Position numbers and translations under genes: made by a program. From positions 3,039,001 to 3,103,000 of the forward strand of contig NZ_AP026966.1 of assembly GCF_027923905.1 (NCBI RefSeq): a DNA stretch of 64,000 nt, in the 5' to 3' direction. The stretch is from Massilia varians. GTDB taxonomy: Bacteria; Pseudomonadota; Gammaproteobacteria; Burkholderiales; Burkholderiaceae_D. Numbering within the stretch: the stretch's first letter is position 1; each line of letters begins with the position of its first letter. The notes beneath the pieces are model-generated. The model was not told where the DNA came from and did no database searches. It was given only the letters and a program-made list of their open reading frames with translations. Positions 1 to 11,162 of this stretch are shown here, piece after piece.

Positions 1-61
1 GAGCCATTTTCTGTTGTCGATGCGGTAAAGCCGTCGCACAGTTGCGCCAATATGTCAGGAT

Positions 62-514
62 TCAAAACCGCCCGCTTGCGCGCCACGCCTTAGGCAGCAC
101 CCACCACAGTGCCAGAATAAGCACAGCAACGAATCCGGCGACCAAGTTCGCCTGCATGTGGCCGAGTACGCTCGAAAGCACTAGTTGCGTGGCGAGCACG
201 AGTGCCAGAGACAAAGCGCAGGCTCCCGCGAGGATTTGTCGCGTCGCAATGTGTTTAAATCGCGTCCGGTTAGATAGCGGACGCACAAGTCGGTGTTGCA
301 CGGCCGGAGCGCTGAAGAGCACTAGCGCGGCGACAGAAAGCACGAAGGTGGCCAGAAACACGTGCTTTTCGACCGCCACCACACTAGCAAACCCGGGCGC
401 AAAAGGCACGGTGATGAGAAAGGCAGACAGCAACTGAGCGCTGGGCAGCAGCACGCGGAGCTCGCCCAACATGTCGCTGAGGTCGCCATCGTCTTCGTCT
501 GTCGTTGCCACCAT
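62..514 (-). CDS. DUF6328-family membrane protein
   Basis: Small integral membrane protein of about 150 residues with a start near residues MVATTDEDDGD. The sequence ELRVLLPSAQLLSAFLITVPF followed by further hydrophobic segments matches the DUF6328 family, whose function is unknown. About four membrane helices are visible, with a basic C-terminus. The reading frame continues upstream without a stop into an IS3-type OrfA fragment, so the native start may have been lost or replaced by the insertion. The ribosome binding site at 514 is weak. The family assignment is from remembered sequence pattern, and the boundary with the IS fragment is inferred. Confidence 0.6.
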   Translation of the reverse strand: MVATTDEDDGDLSDMLGELRVLLPSAQLLSAFLITVPFAPGFASVVAVEKHVFLATFVLSVAALVLFSAPAVQHRLVRPLSNRTRFKHIATRQILAGACALSLALVLATQLVLSSVLGHMQANLVAGFVAVLILALWWVLPKAWRASGRF

Positions 515-655
515 GCCGCCAAACTTGGCGCACCACTTGTAGAACGTGGCATTGCTGATGCCATGCTCACGACACAGCTCCGGTATAGGAGTGCCGCCCT
601 CGGCTTGCTTGAGAATGGCGATGATCTGGCTGTTAGTAAAGCAAGACGTGTCCAT
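515..655 (-). mobile_element. IS3-family OrfA N-terminal remnant
   Basis: The minus-strand frame starting at 655 reads MDTSCFTNSQIIAILKQ and continues to FYKWCAKFGG. This is the helix-turn-helix N-terminus of an IS3-family OrfA. Only about 47 codons remain before the frame runs directly into the DUF6328 gene. No OrfB, downstream inverted repeat or target duplication was found, so this is a stump. It may now supply transcription or a fused N-terminus to the membrane protein. Confidence 0.7.
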
Positions 656-994
656 GTAGACGTTTCTCTGTCTTAAGTAGAGAATTCTATTTCTGAACGC
701 ACCTTTCGTAGGGGCGATTACCCTACCTGCTGTAGCCGCATTGGCGATCAGCGACCCGAGCAATACCAGTCGTATCGCCAACGCTTATGAGTAAGAGCAA
801 TTATTTGCCCGGCTCATCGAAGGGAACGGCGCCGCCAGCAACGTTCCCTTCGCAATCTGCATTAGAGTCAGCTGCCCATCGGTTGTACTTGCCGCGCGGG
901 CGGCCCAAGCAAAAGCAATGAAGTTCACTGCATTACTACTGGACGGCGCCGTTCCGTAGCTCGGGCTATCTGCTACTTCAGCCATTGCACTATC

Positions 995-1348
995 TTACAT
1001 ATCACGCTCACGGGCATGTTTGTCGCATGCAGCTGCACAGGCTTCGCAGGCCGCTTTACATGCGGCGCAATGTGCATGCTTGTCGGCATGTGGTGCACAT
1101 GCCGCCGCACATGCCCTGCACATATGCGCACAGAGCGTACAGAAGTCACCATGATGCTCTGAACCGCGAGCCAGCGCATTCATGGTTGCGCTGCAAATAT
1201 CGGCGCAATCAAGATTGATTAACGCACAATTGGCTTCGCCACCTTCGCGAATGTCAGCCGCAGCACATGCCTGCGCTGCATGGATGGCTTCTTCACATGC
1301 CTCGATACAGGCCTGCAGGTTGTTTTCGTGCATTTTTGTAGTTTGCAT
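995..1348 (-). CDS. Four-helix-bundle copper-storage protein (Csp/DUF326-like)
   Basis: 117-residue cytosolic protein with sixteen cysteines spaced mostly as CxxxC along predicted helices, plus His residues in the C-terminal half. This is the hallmark of the Csp3-type four-helix copper-storage proteins, which pack Cu(I) ions inside the bundle. There is no signal peptide, so storage would be cytoplasmic. The start at 1348 is supported by a strong GGAGG seven bases upstream. It is the last gene of a leftward run of P-type ATPase, ZIP, kdsA and a small acidic protein. The metal bound in vivo is inferred from family knowledge. Confidence 0.85.
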   Translation of the reverse strand: MQTTKMHENNLQACIEACEEAIHAAQACAAADIREGGEANCALINLDCADICSATMNALARGSEHHGDFCTLCAHMCRACAAACAPHADKHAHCAACKAACEACAAACDKHARERDM

Positions 1349-1482
1349 ATAGTCCTCCGTAGCGGGTTCAAAAAGAGAGTTTTTCTCATGCGTTCACAAT
1401 GCTAGACCTAAGTGCGATAATTACGCGCGGAATTGCAAATTGCCTTGTCGCCTGCGGACAGCAAGACGTGCAAACCTTCCGA

Positions 1483-1725
1483 TCACGCCGGTCCCCGCTC
1501 GACATCACCTGCATCTGTTTCACCCCCGCTTTCGATATCGCCCCGGTTTGCCGACCGCTCGGAATCTTCGACGCTGTCGATCACGGGAGATGCATCGCTA
1601 TCGACACGCTCGACATCGTGACCGACGTCCATTCCACGCGTCGTCTCGACGTCGGTTTCGCTCTCAGGACGCTTGGGATCGTCTGGAGATGGTGCCGGGA
1701 CGTGCGCCCCTTTTTTTGTTGCCAT
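1483..1725 (-). CDS. Small acidic hydrophilic protein
   Basis: 80-residue protein, rich in Asp, Glu, Ser and Val, with no hydrophobic segment; it is predicted to be disordered. I do not recognise a family. It is accepted as a gene because an ATG at 1725 is preceded by GGGAGA at optimal spacing and because it lies 45 bp downstream of kdsA on the same strand, inside a leftward operon. An in-frame GTG one codon earlier is possible. Acidic low-complexity proteins can bind divalent cations, which would fit the neighbours, but nothing specific shows this. Confidence 0.5.
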   Translation of the reverse strand: MATKKGAHVPAPSPDDPKRPESETDVETTRGMDVGHDVERVDSDASPVIDSVEDSERSANRGDIESGGETDAGDVERGPA

Positions 1726-1770
1726 CACAATTCTCCCAAATCCGCTTCGAATGAAAGTACCACGATCGTT

Positions 1771-2640
<870 letters not shown>

Positions 2641-2709
2641 TCACGGGTCCCCAAGCGATGCAAGGCACACCGTGCGGCCGGGTGATTGATTTTTGGCCGC
2701 AGCCTTACC

Positions 2710-3429
2710 TCATATCAGCATATCGATCATGAAGAGCAGGATGAACCCGAGGAAGAACATCGCCGCCTGGACGGGTGTTTCCTTGCCTTCGTGCGCTTCC
2801 ACCAGTAACTCCTCAGTCACCAGATAAAGCAAGGCGGCTACGCCAAACGCCAGCAAAGCGTCGATGAACACCGGGGTCACGGTGTTCAGTATGACAGCGC
2901 CGGCGCCCGCCCCTGCCAGCACCCCGATACCGAGGATCCCGGCCGTAACGCCGATCCTGAGCGAGGTCTGGCCGGCGGTACGCAATGACGTCGCGCAGGA
3001 GGCGCCAAGAAAAAACGTTTCCAGTACCAGGCCGATCGTGAGCAGCAGGCCTTGCTTTTCACCCGCCGCGAACGAGAGCCCGATCAATGCGCCGTCGAGG
3101 ACGACGTCGACGCCCAGCGCGGTAAGCAGCGCGCGCGGATCGCGGCCTTCCTCGGCTTTCCCACCTCTCTCGCTCCACCATTTCAACCCAAGCATGAAGG
3201 CAACGCCGAGCGAGAATCCGATGAATGTGGGCCAAGGCATGCGTCGATGCATCAGGTCCGGGAGCAACTCGACAGCCAGGACGCTGAACACGGTGCCCGC
3301 GGCGAAATGCTGAACCGCGCTGCGCAAGCCTGGCCCCGCCTGCTTTACGAGAGTGAGCAGCGCGCCCGCCAGGGTGGCGACGGCAGGAAGCGCCGCATAG
3401 AGCATCACTTTCGACAGGGTGGCTGTCAC
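2710..3429 (-). CDS. ZIP-family metal transporter, divergent
   Basis: 239-residue protein with about eight hydrophobic segments. QHFAAGTVFSVLAVELLPD and the C-terminal TEELLVEAHE are ZIP-like. The usual TM4 HNxxEG and TM5 HE motifs are replaced by VDVVLDGALIGLS and LETFFLG, so the canonical His ligands are Asp or missing. Its ATG overlaps the stop of the upstream P-type ATPase (4-base overlap), implying translational coupling. It probably handles a divalent cation in the inner membrane. The direction and substrate cannot be read from sequence. Confidence 0.75.
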   Translation of the reverse strand: MTATLSKVMLYAALPAVATLAGALLTLVKQAGPGLRSAVQHFAAGTVFSVLAVELLPDLMHRRMPWPTFIGFSLGVAFMLGLKWWSERGGKAEEGRDPRALLTALGVDVVLDGALIGLSFAAGEKQGLLLTIGLVLETFFLGASCATSLRTAGQTSLRIGVTAGILGIGVLAGAGAGAVILNTVTPVFIDALLAFGVAALLYLVTEELLVEAHEGKETPVQAAMFFLGFILLFMIDMLI

Positions 3430-6101
3430 GACGCCTCCTTCCTGCCGATGTCACCAGGATCCAGGGTTTGAGGAGGCTTCTCGTCCAGCCCCGCCGCTGC
3501 GACTGTGTCGACGGGTCGGCTCGCCACGTCCGGGTAGGCGAGCAGGCGTAAGGCATTGATCACCACCAGAATAGTAGAGCCTTCATGGAACAGGACGGCA
3601 GTGCCGATATTCAGGCCGAAGATCGTCGCCGGAATTAGGACGGCAACCACGCCCAGGCTTACCCACAAATTCTGCTTGATCACGCGCCTGGTGCGGCGCG
3701 ACAGGCCAACCGCGAACGGCAGTTGACTGAGATCGTCACTCATCAAAGCAACATCGGCGGCCTCGAGTGCGACGTCCGAGCCGGCCGCGCCCATCGCAAT
3801 GCCAACGGTCGCGTTCGCCATCGCCGGCGCATCATTGACACCGTCGCCGACCATGGCGACCTTGCCGTGGCGTTCGCGCAAAGCTTTGATTGTCTCGACT
3901 TTCTGTTCTGGCATCAGGTCGCCCCTGGCTTCGGTCAGTCCCACCGTTCGCGCGACGGCATCCGCTACCTGCTGATTGTCGCCCGAGATCATCACCAGGC
4001 GTTCGATGCCAAGCTCCCGCAACTGCGCCATCACGCCAGGCGCCGCCGCACGCGGCGTGTCCATGACTCCGATGACCCCCAGGAAGCGCGAACCCTTCCT
4101 GACGATCATCGTGGTGCGCCCCGACTGCACCAGCTTCTCGTTGGCAGTGGCTAATTCGGGTGGCAGGAGCATGCCGTCCAGCTCGCTGAACAGTACGGGT
4201 TTGGCAATATAGACAGTCTCGCCATCGACCGTTGCCTGGACACCGCGGCCGGTGAGACCACGGACATCGTCGGCACGGACCGCAACAGTGTCGGACTTGA
4301 GCCGGTCACGCCCGCCCTTGACGAGCGCCGATGCCAGGGGATGGTCGCTGTGCGACTCGACCGCCACGACCAAGGCCAGCAATTCGTCCTCGTTTGCACC
4401 ACTCGCCACGATCACGTCCGTTAGCTTCGGCCGCCCCTCGGTCAAGGTGCCGGTCTTGTCGAAGGCAATCGAATTGAGGCTGCCGAGGTTTTCCAGCGGG
4501 CCTCCCCCTTTTACCAGCACGCCGCTGCGCCCAGCCCGTGCCACACCCGACAGCACGGCACTGGGCACCGAGATCGCCAGTGCACACGGGCTCGCGGCTA
4601 CGAGCACCGCCATCGCGCGATAGAAGCTGGCCGAGAACGGCTCGTCGATCACCAGGAAGGCGAGCATGAGCAATGCCACTAGCGCAAGGATGACCGGGAC
4701 GAATACCCGTTCGAACTTGTCGGTGAATTGCTGGGTGGGCGAACGCTGCGCCTCAGCTTCCGCCACCATCTGAACGACGCGGGCCATCGTCGACTGCGAG
4801 GCGAGGCGTGCCACCATTACTTCCATCGCGCCGGCCCCGTTGATGGTGCCGGCGAATACGCGGTTAGCCGCATCGACCCGGTCGAACGCGGTAATCGCGC
4901 CAGCTCCATCCTGGACCGGCGACTTGTCGACCGGGATGCTCTCGCCGGTCACCGGCGCCTGGTTGACGCTGGATGTGCCTTTGACGACAACGCCGTCAGC
5001 GGGCAAGCGTTCATTCGGCTTGACCAGCACGATGTCGCCTGGCGCAAGGGAAGCCACGGGAACCTCTTCCAGCTCGTCGCCGCGCTTGCGCACTGCCGTT
5101 TCCGGCGCCAGCTTGGCCAGCGCTTCGATTGCCTGCCGCGCACGCCCCATTGCAAAGTGTTCCAGGGAGTGGCCGAGGCTGAAGAGGAACAGCAACAGGC
5201 CACCTTCGGCCCAGTTCCCCAATGCAGCCGCGCCGGCGGCTGCGACCAGCATCAGCGTATCGATTTCGAAGCGACGGGCGCGCAGGTTCTCGACCGCTTC
5301 CTTGACGGTGAAATAGCCTCCGAAGAAATAGGCGCCAACATACAAAACCTGAGGCAGCCAATCCGGAACGGCATCAGCTCGTTCGAGCAGCCAGCCGGCC
5401 AATACGCAGACGCCGGCGATGACGGCAAATATGAGTTCGGTATGTTCGCCGAAAACTCCGCCATGCGCATGGGTGTGTCCCGCATGACCACCCTTGTCCT
5501 CATGCGCGTGCTTGTGCCCGGCATGCCCCCTCTTTTGCTCATGCGCTTGGTCGTGACCGGTGTGCTCAACGTGGCCACGATCACCTTTATGTTCCACCGC
5601 ACTCTTGTGTCTGTGATCGTGATCGTGATCGCGTTCCGTTGCCGGACTCGCGTCAGTCAATTCCGCACCAAGGGACTTGATCACGTCTTCCAGCCGTGTT
5701 TGCGCCACGGCGGCGCGCTCGTATTCGACACGAATCCTGCCGGAGGCGGAGACCTCGGCCTCCAGCACGCCTGGAACCTTACGCAAGCGCTCCGAAAAGA
5801 GCCGTGCGCTGCGCGAGTGGAGCGGCGAGGACGCGCAGCCGATGTAATGGGCGAACTTTTCGCTGAGTTGCGCACCCACGACACTGACCAATTCACGCAG
5901 CCGCGACACCGTGATGAGGGACGGGTCATAGTGCAGGCACAGCAGGGGCGGTGATCCCTCTTGTATCTTTATATGAACATGTTCCACTCCCGGTCGGCCT
6001 GTCAGCAGGCTGACGAGCCGCCCGACACAAGGATCACGCTCATCATCCACTTCGGGCAGGATCAATGGCAACTCAAGCCCAACTCGTTCCGATCGTTCCA
6101 T
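3426..6101 (-). CDS. PIB-4-type heavy-metal P-type ATPase with His-rich N-terminus
   Basis: 891-residue inner-membrane exporter. The start at 6101 (MERSERVGLEL) has GAGAGG just upstream; the frame opens further but has no better start. Residues 1-150 hold degenerate metal-binding folds without CxxC. Residues about 155-222 are a His-rich stretch of HDHDH and HAGHKHAH type. The catalytic core has TGES, DKTGTLT (about 549), SDHPLA and GDGVNDAP. The membrane site is SPC (about 503), with HEGST (about 839) near the C-terminus. SPC plus HEGxT defines the PIB-4 group (CzcP/CoaT-like; Co, Zn, Cd) rather than the CPC-type ZntA. It heads the operon with the ZIP gene and kdsA. Confidence 0.92.
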   Translation of the reverse strand: MERSERVGLELPLILPEVDDERDPCVGRLVSLLTGRPGVEHVHIKIQEGSPPLLCLHYDPSLITVSRLRELVSVVGAQLSEKFAHYIGCASSPLHSRSARLFSERLRKVPGVLEAEVSASGRIRVEYERAAVAQTRLEDVIKSLGAELTDASPATERDHDHDHRHKSAVEHKGDRGHVEHTGHDQAHEQKRGHAGHKHAHEDKGGHAGHTHAHGGVFGEHTELIFAVIAGVCVLAGWLLERADAVPDWLPQVLYVGAYFFGGYFTVKEAVENLRARRFEIDTLMLVAAAGAAALGNWAEGGLLLFLFSLGHSLEHFAMGRARQAIEALAKLAPETAVRKRGDELEEVPVASLAPGDIVLVKPNERLPADGVVVKGTSSVNQAPVTGESIPVDKSPVQDGAGAITAFDRVDAANRVFAGTINGAGAMEVMVARLASQSTMARVVQMVAEAEAQRSPTQQFTDKFERVFVPVILALVALLMLAFLVIDEPFSASFYRAMAVLVAASPCALAISVPSAVLSGVARAGRSGVLVKGGGPLENLGSLNSIAFDKTGTLTEGRPKLTDVIVASGANEDELLALVVAVESHSDHPLASALVKGGRDRLKSDTVAVRADDVRGLTGRGVQATVDGETVYIAKPVLFSELDGMLLPPELATANEKLVQSGRTTMIVRKGSRFLGVIGVMDTPRAAAPGVMAQLRELGIERLVMISGDNQQVADAVARTVGLTEARGDLMPEQKVETIKALRERHGKVAMVGDGVNDAPAMANATVGIAMGAAGSDVALEAADVALMSDDLSQLPFAVGLSRRTRRVIKQNLWVSLGVVAVLIPATIFGLNIGTAVLFHEGSTILVVINALRLLAYPDVASRPVDTVAAAGLDEKPPQTLDPGDIGRKEAS

Positions 6102-6397
6102 ATGGCCTCTCGTTCCTGGGAAACTCCAGAATAATATCCTGCCCGAATATCGTCCGTTTGCCAACGCACCGAAGTGGACCACGTAGCGACAACCCAGCCG
6201 GCAATTATGGCACCCCGGTGTCAATGACAGACCGATGAATGGTCGATCTCGTCTTGACGATCCTCGCTCGAGAGTTTGGCTGGAACGTGGATGCTGCCCA
6301 TTTTCATGACGAATCGGGATCTGTGCCCGGCATTTCGGACCTCAGTCGTCGGAGACAGGCAGAGCCGACGGCAAATCGTATTAATCCAATGGAACCT

Positions 6398-6428
6398 TTG
6401 ACCTTCAAGTAGTTAGAAGGCGTGAAAT
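6398..6428 (+). promoter_or_regulatory. MerR-type promoter/operator (in front of FTR1 relic)
   Basis: A -35 element TTGACC (6398-6403) and -10 TGAAAT (6423-6428) are separated by 19 bp. The spacer contains a dyad with arms ACCTTC and GAAGG. It is nearly identical to the promoter of the intact pbrT-like gene at 14176, so it was duplicated with the gene that now decays downstream. Confidence 0.7.
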
Positions 6429-6441
6429 ATCAGGCTTTCGT

Positions 6442-7931
6442 ACGTGAAGAAAGCTCCCCCAATATGGGGTATTCCATTTGGCGTCGGCTGGTAGCCCTTC
6501 TCTATTCTTTGGTTGCGTGATCAGCGCGACACACGCAAATCCCAGGTCGTCACAAGCAGAAGTCGCCAGCTCTGGCGGTTGCTCGATCATGTCGCCGTAG
6601 ATTACGCTGGCGCGTTCCAGAACGAAGCGATTGTCAGCGAACTGGAATACGGCGAAATGCAGGAGTTCTCGACGCAAGCACAGAACCAGGTGAAGGCATT
6701 GCCTGCATCCCTTGCACGCAGAACTGGTAGCTGACGCCTAGAGATCGAAACAGGCAGTTGAACGGAAGGACTCACCGCAACCGGTTTCCCAAGTCGCTCG
6801 TGAAGCGAACTGGTTGATCCTGCAGGCCTACCCCTTTCGCGTTGCGCCCCGCGCCATGACCTATCCCGGGCCGCGGCGCTATACCTAGCACAATGTGCTT
6901 CGCGCCACCGCGCGACCGGCGCTGGCGCACCGGCAGCCAAGCTTGAACCCAAACCGATCGCATTTATGGATGAGGAACGAACGCGCTCACGGTCTCTCAT
7001 GGCGCTGCACCAGGTGATCAGCCAGGGTGTTGAGGGCACATCGATGCCTGCCTGTGCAAGCTTGTCCGAGCATGACCGTTGGTCTCTAGCCTTTCATGTT
7101 GGCACCCTTGCGTTCAAGGACACGGATCTCGAAGCCGGACAGTCTGCATTTGCACAGGACAAAGCCGAGTACGCCACGATTCCGGCATGAACACGCTCAT
7201 GACGGTGACAGAAGAAAGAACTTACAAAGACCAGCTTACCGTCGACCGCGCGGGCGGTGCTGGCTTAAGCACGCGCCCACCCCGAGGTGGTGCAGGAACA
7301 ACGGGAACGTAAGGGCATCGCCCTTGCGCGAAAAGGTTGTAGGACTGTCTGAATGCCTTGAAGAGTAACCAGCGGGCTAAGGCCACCGAGCTTGCTTTAT
7401 CGGCCTATCTAGGAGGCCTCGGACCGCTCGAGGCGACGCTCGACGGGACTGACCGCCAGCTCCTGGTAAACGTAGAGCGAACCACCTGATGCACCGGTGC
7501 CGGGTGAACAAGGCAACATATTGCCTGCGACCGAATATGCCGAGCACCTAGACGCGTATTTCGTACGTGTCGAGGAGCTCACCAGCGCGAACAGGACCGA
7601 CGCGACAGCGGTATCCGTGGGCGCGTTGACCATTAAGCTGCGCGACGGTGTCGAAGCCGTGCTATCGTGAATCGCCATGGTCGCGTTCCCTCGCGACGCG
7701 GAGCGTCTACAAGCGTTGCGCTACGTACACGCCGGCTCCTGGTGGCTGTCTTGGCACTTGCCCTGGTCCGTGAACGTTTCGCAGGGCTGCAGGAAGTTTA
7801 GGTGGATGATGGCTACGCCAATCATCGGACTGTGCTTGCCTATGCTTGGGATCTACCCGACCATACGGACCTATGGAGCGCAGTTGGCCCTGCTTCTAGC
7901 AGCGGGCCTTGTTTTTGATTCAATTTGTTAA
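6442..7931 (+). pseudogene. Degenerate cytochrome c-FTR1 (PbrT-like) transporter
   Basis: Full-length but broken duplicate of the gene at 14242-16170. Recognisable pieces in several frames include VAVDYAGAFQNEAIVSEL, the MALHQVISQGVEGTSMPA segment, and a C-terminal stretch PIIGLCLPMLGIYPTI. There are multiple frameshifts and stops. The haem-binding CASCH of the intact copy reads CASRH here, and the first FTR1 REGVE motif reads RDGVE, so key residues are lost even apart from the frame changes. The promoter and the downstream lipoprotein gene are duplicated with it. Confidence 0.85.
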
Positions 7932-7964
7932 AGCCCGCAGAAATTAGCCCGACAAGGAGCAATC

Positions 7965-9292
<1,328 letters not shown>

Positions 9293-9293
9293 C

Positions 9294-9479
9294 ATGAGAC
9301 TGCCACAACAGGCACCAGAGCCATTGCACGAAAACCTCTTTGAAGTTTTCGGCATTATCGGCCTTGCATTGGCCGGGATGATTATGGTTTTTCTCGGCTG
9401 GCTGAAGTACAGGGACCGGTACAAGCGCCCCGGGTCGAAACCTCGGAAACGTGCAAAGGAAAATGGCAAGAAAATGTAG
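9294..9479 (+). CDS. Small single-TM protein
   Basis: 61-residue protein: a polar N-terminus, one helix (about residues 19-36, FGIIGLALAGMIMVFLGW) and a very basic tail of Lys and Arg. The ATG follows the previous stop by one base, with GGAGGTGAC as ribosome binding site, so the pair is translationally coupled. No family recognised. A small partner or regulator of the upstream membrane protein is plausible but not shown. Confidence 0.6.
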   Translation: MRLPQQAPEPLHENLFEVFGIIGLALAGMIMVFLGWLKYRDRYKRPGSKPRKRAKENGKKM

Positions 9480-9671
9480 GAGAAGGCAGCAACACGATCA
9501 TCACAACGCAAGGGGAGCACGATAGGTTCATGACATTCTCATGCAGCGCAGCCGGGTCAGAACGAGCGTCTGCTCTGGATAGCGCTCATTCTCACGACGG
9601 CTTTTCTTGTAGCCGAAATCATCGGGGGTATTCTCACTAACAGTCTTGCGCTGATTTCGGATGCGGCGCAC

Positions 9672-11075
9672 ATGTTCACCGACACCGCGGCGCTGGCGAT
9701 CTCGCTTGCGGCGATCCGCATCGGCAAGCGGCCGGCCGACAGCGAGCGGACCTTCGGATACTACCGCTTCGAGATCCTGGCGGCGGCATTCAACGCCATA
9801 CTGCTGTTCCTGGTGGCCATCTACATCCTGTATGAGGCCTACCAGCGTCTGAACAACCCGCCGGAAATCCAGTCAGGAACGATGCTCCTGGTTGCCGCCT
9901 TTGGCCTGGTCGTCAACCTGATCAGCATGAAGCTGCTATCGAGCGGCAAGGACAGCAGCCTGAACGTCAAGGGCGCATACCTCGAGGTATGGAGCGACAT
10001 GCTCGGTTCGATCGGCGTCATCATCGGCGCCCTCGTCATTCGCTACACCGGTTGGGGTTGGGTCGACTCGGCGATCGCCGTCGCCATCGGCTTGTGGGTG
10101 CGCCCCCGCACCTGGACGCTGCTCAAGGCAAGCATGAACGTGCTGCTTGAAGGCGTCCCCGAGGGTCTCGGCATTGCTGAAGTCAAGGACGCGATCACGC
10201 GGATACCGGGCGTGGACAGCGTGCACGACCTGCATGTCTGGTCGATCACAAGCGGCAAGGCCAGTTTGACCGCACACATCGTACAGCGTAGAGACGTCGC
10301 TGACCCACAAGCCCTCTTGACCGGCATTCGCCAGCTCATCGCGAGCAAGTACGATATCCACCACAGCACCATCCAGATCGAGACAACTCCGTGCGAGCAG
10401 GCAGCCGAGGAACACCGCTTCGGCCCAGCAGCAGCCACGAACATGCCGACCGCGCCGGTCACGACCAACACGAGGAAGATGATCGACCATATTATGAACA
10501 ATCTCATTGAAGCGCGGGATGCGCTTGGCCGCCTCATCAACAACGATGTCCAGCTGTGCAATATCCAGGCGGGTGCAGGCCTGCTCATCGACGCATTGCG
10601 AAGCGGCCGCCGAGTTATCTCGTGCGGTAACGGAGGCTCGATGTGCGAAGCCATGCACTTGGCGGAAGAGCTGTCAGGGCGGTTCCGCGAGGATCGCCCT
10701 GCCATCGCAGCAGTCGCCATCAGCGATCCAAGCTACATCAGCTGCGTCGCCAACGACTATGGCTACGAACAGGTATTCGCTCGCTTCGTCGAGGGCAATG
10801 GCGCCGCCGGCGACGTCCTGTTTGCAATCAGCACGAGCGGCAGCGGCCGGCCGGTGATCCTCGCCGCGCAAGCCGCCCGTGCGAAAGGCATGACGGTGAT
10901 TGGCTTGCGCGGGCGCCCCGACTCTGCGCTCGAGGAAAATGCCGATGTCTGCATCTGCACGAGTGCGGGACGCTATGCCGATCGAGTACAGGAACTCCAT
11001 ATCAAGGTGATTCATTTCCTGATCGAATTGGTGGAACGCGCCCTTCAATCAGCCAACTATGTCGTAAAACCATAA
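9672..11075 (+). CDS. CzcD-type CDF exporter fused to GmhA-type isomerase; 5' frameshift
   Basis: The single frame encodes a CDF zinc/cobalt/cadmium exporter (residues about 1-245) followed by a sedoheptulose-7-phosphate isomerase domain (about 270-467). The CDF part shows AAHMFTDTAAL, GAYLEVWSDMLGS and the cytoplasmic domain VHDLHVWSITSGK. The frame remains coding upstream to 9534 (TM1, LLWIALILTTAFLVAEI), but the expected ATG at 9530 is in another frame, so a small indel disconnects TM1. Translation from 9672 would give a CDF lacking its first helix. The CDF stop codon is missing, making the fusion. Whether it is one polypeptide or the isomerase is made separately is open. Confidence 0.75.
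   Translation: MFTDTAALAISLAAIRIGKRPADSERTFGYYRFEILAAAFNAILLFLVAIYILYEAYQRLNNPPEIQSGTMLLVAAFGLVVNLISMKLLSSGKDSSLNVKGAYLEVWSDMLGSIGVIIGALVIRYTGWGWVDSAIAVAIGLWVRPRTWTLLKASMNVLLEGVPEGLGIAEVKDAITRIPGVDSVHDLHVWSITSGKASLTAHIVQRRDVADPQALLTGIRQLIASKYDIHHSTIQIETTPCEQAAEEHRFGPAAATNMPTAPVTTNTRKMIDHIMNNLIEARDALGRLINNDVQLCNIQAGAGLLIDALRSGRRVISCGNGGSMCEAMHLAEELSGRFREDRPAIAAVAISDPSYISCVANDYGYEQVFARFVEGNGAAGDVLFAISTSGSGRPVILAAQAARAKGMTVIGLRGRPDSALEENADVCICTSAGRYADRVQELHIKVIHFLIELVERALQSANYVVKP
10479..11075 (+). CDS. gmhA: D-sedoheptulose 7-phosphate isomerase domain (GmhA-like, SIS)
   Basis: About 198 residues from an internal ATG preceded closely by GAGG. SIS-domain features are SCGNGGSMCEAMHLAEEL, GRFREDRPAIAAVAI, SDPSYISCVANDYGYE and STSGSGRPV; the C-terminus is QELHIKVIHFLIELVE. 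GmhA converts sedoheptulose 7-phosphate to heptose phosphate for the lipopolysaccharide inner core. It is in frame with the upstream czcD. Together with kdsA it makes two inner-core sugar genes inside one metal island. Use of the internal start is inferred. Confidence 0.6.
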   Translation: MIDHIMNNLIEARDALGRLINNDVQLCNIQAGAGLLIDALRSGRRVISCGNGGSMCEAMHLAEELSGRFREDRPAIAAVAISDPSYISCVANDYGYEQVFARFVEGNGAAGDVLFAISTSGSGRPVILAAQAARAKGMTVIGLRGRPDSALEENADVCICTSAGRYADRVQELHIKVIHFLIELVERALQSANYVVKP

Positions 11076-11162
11076 GATCTGGACAACGATCACAAGATTG
11101 GCCCCTCCGCCATAGGGCGGCTAACGGGTGCCAGTCGAGCCGGCATCGCTCGGCCACCATGC

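Noticed and set aside
4728..5954. 408-codon plus-strand ORF
   Set aside because: Antisense to the PIB-4 ATPase; composition and position mark it as a shadow.
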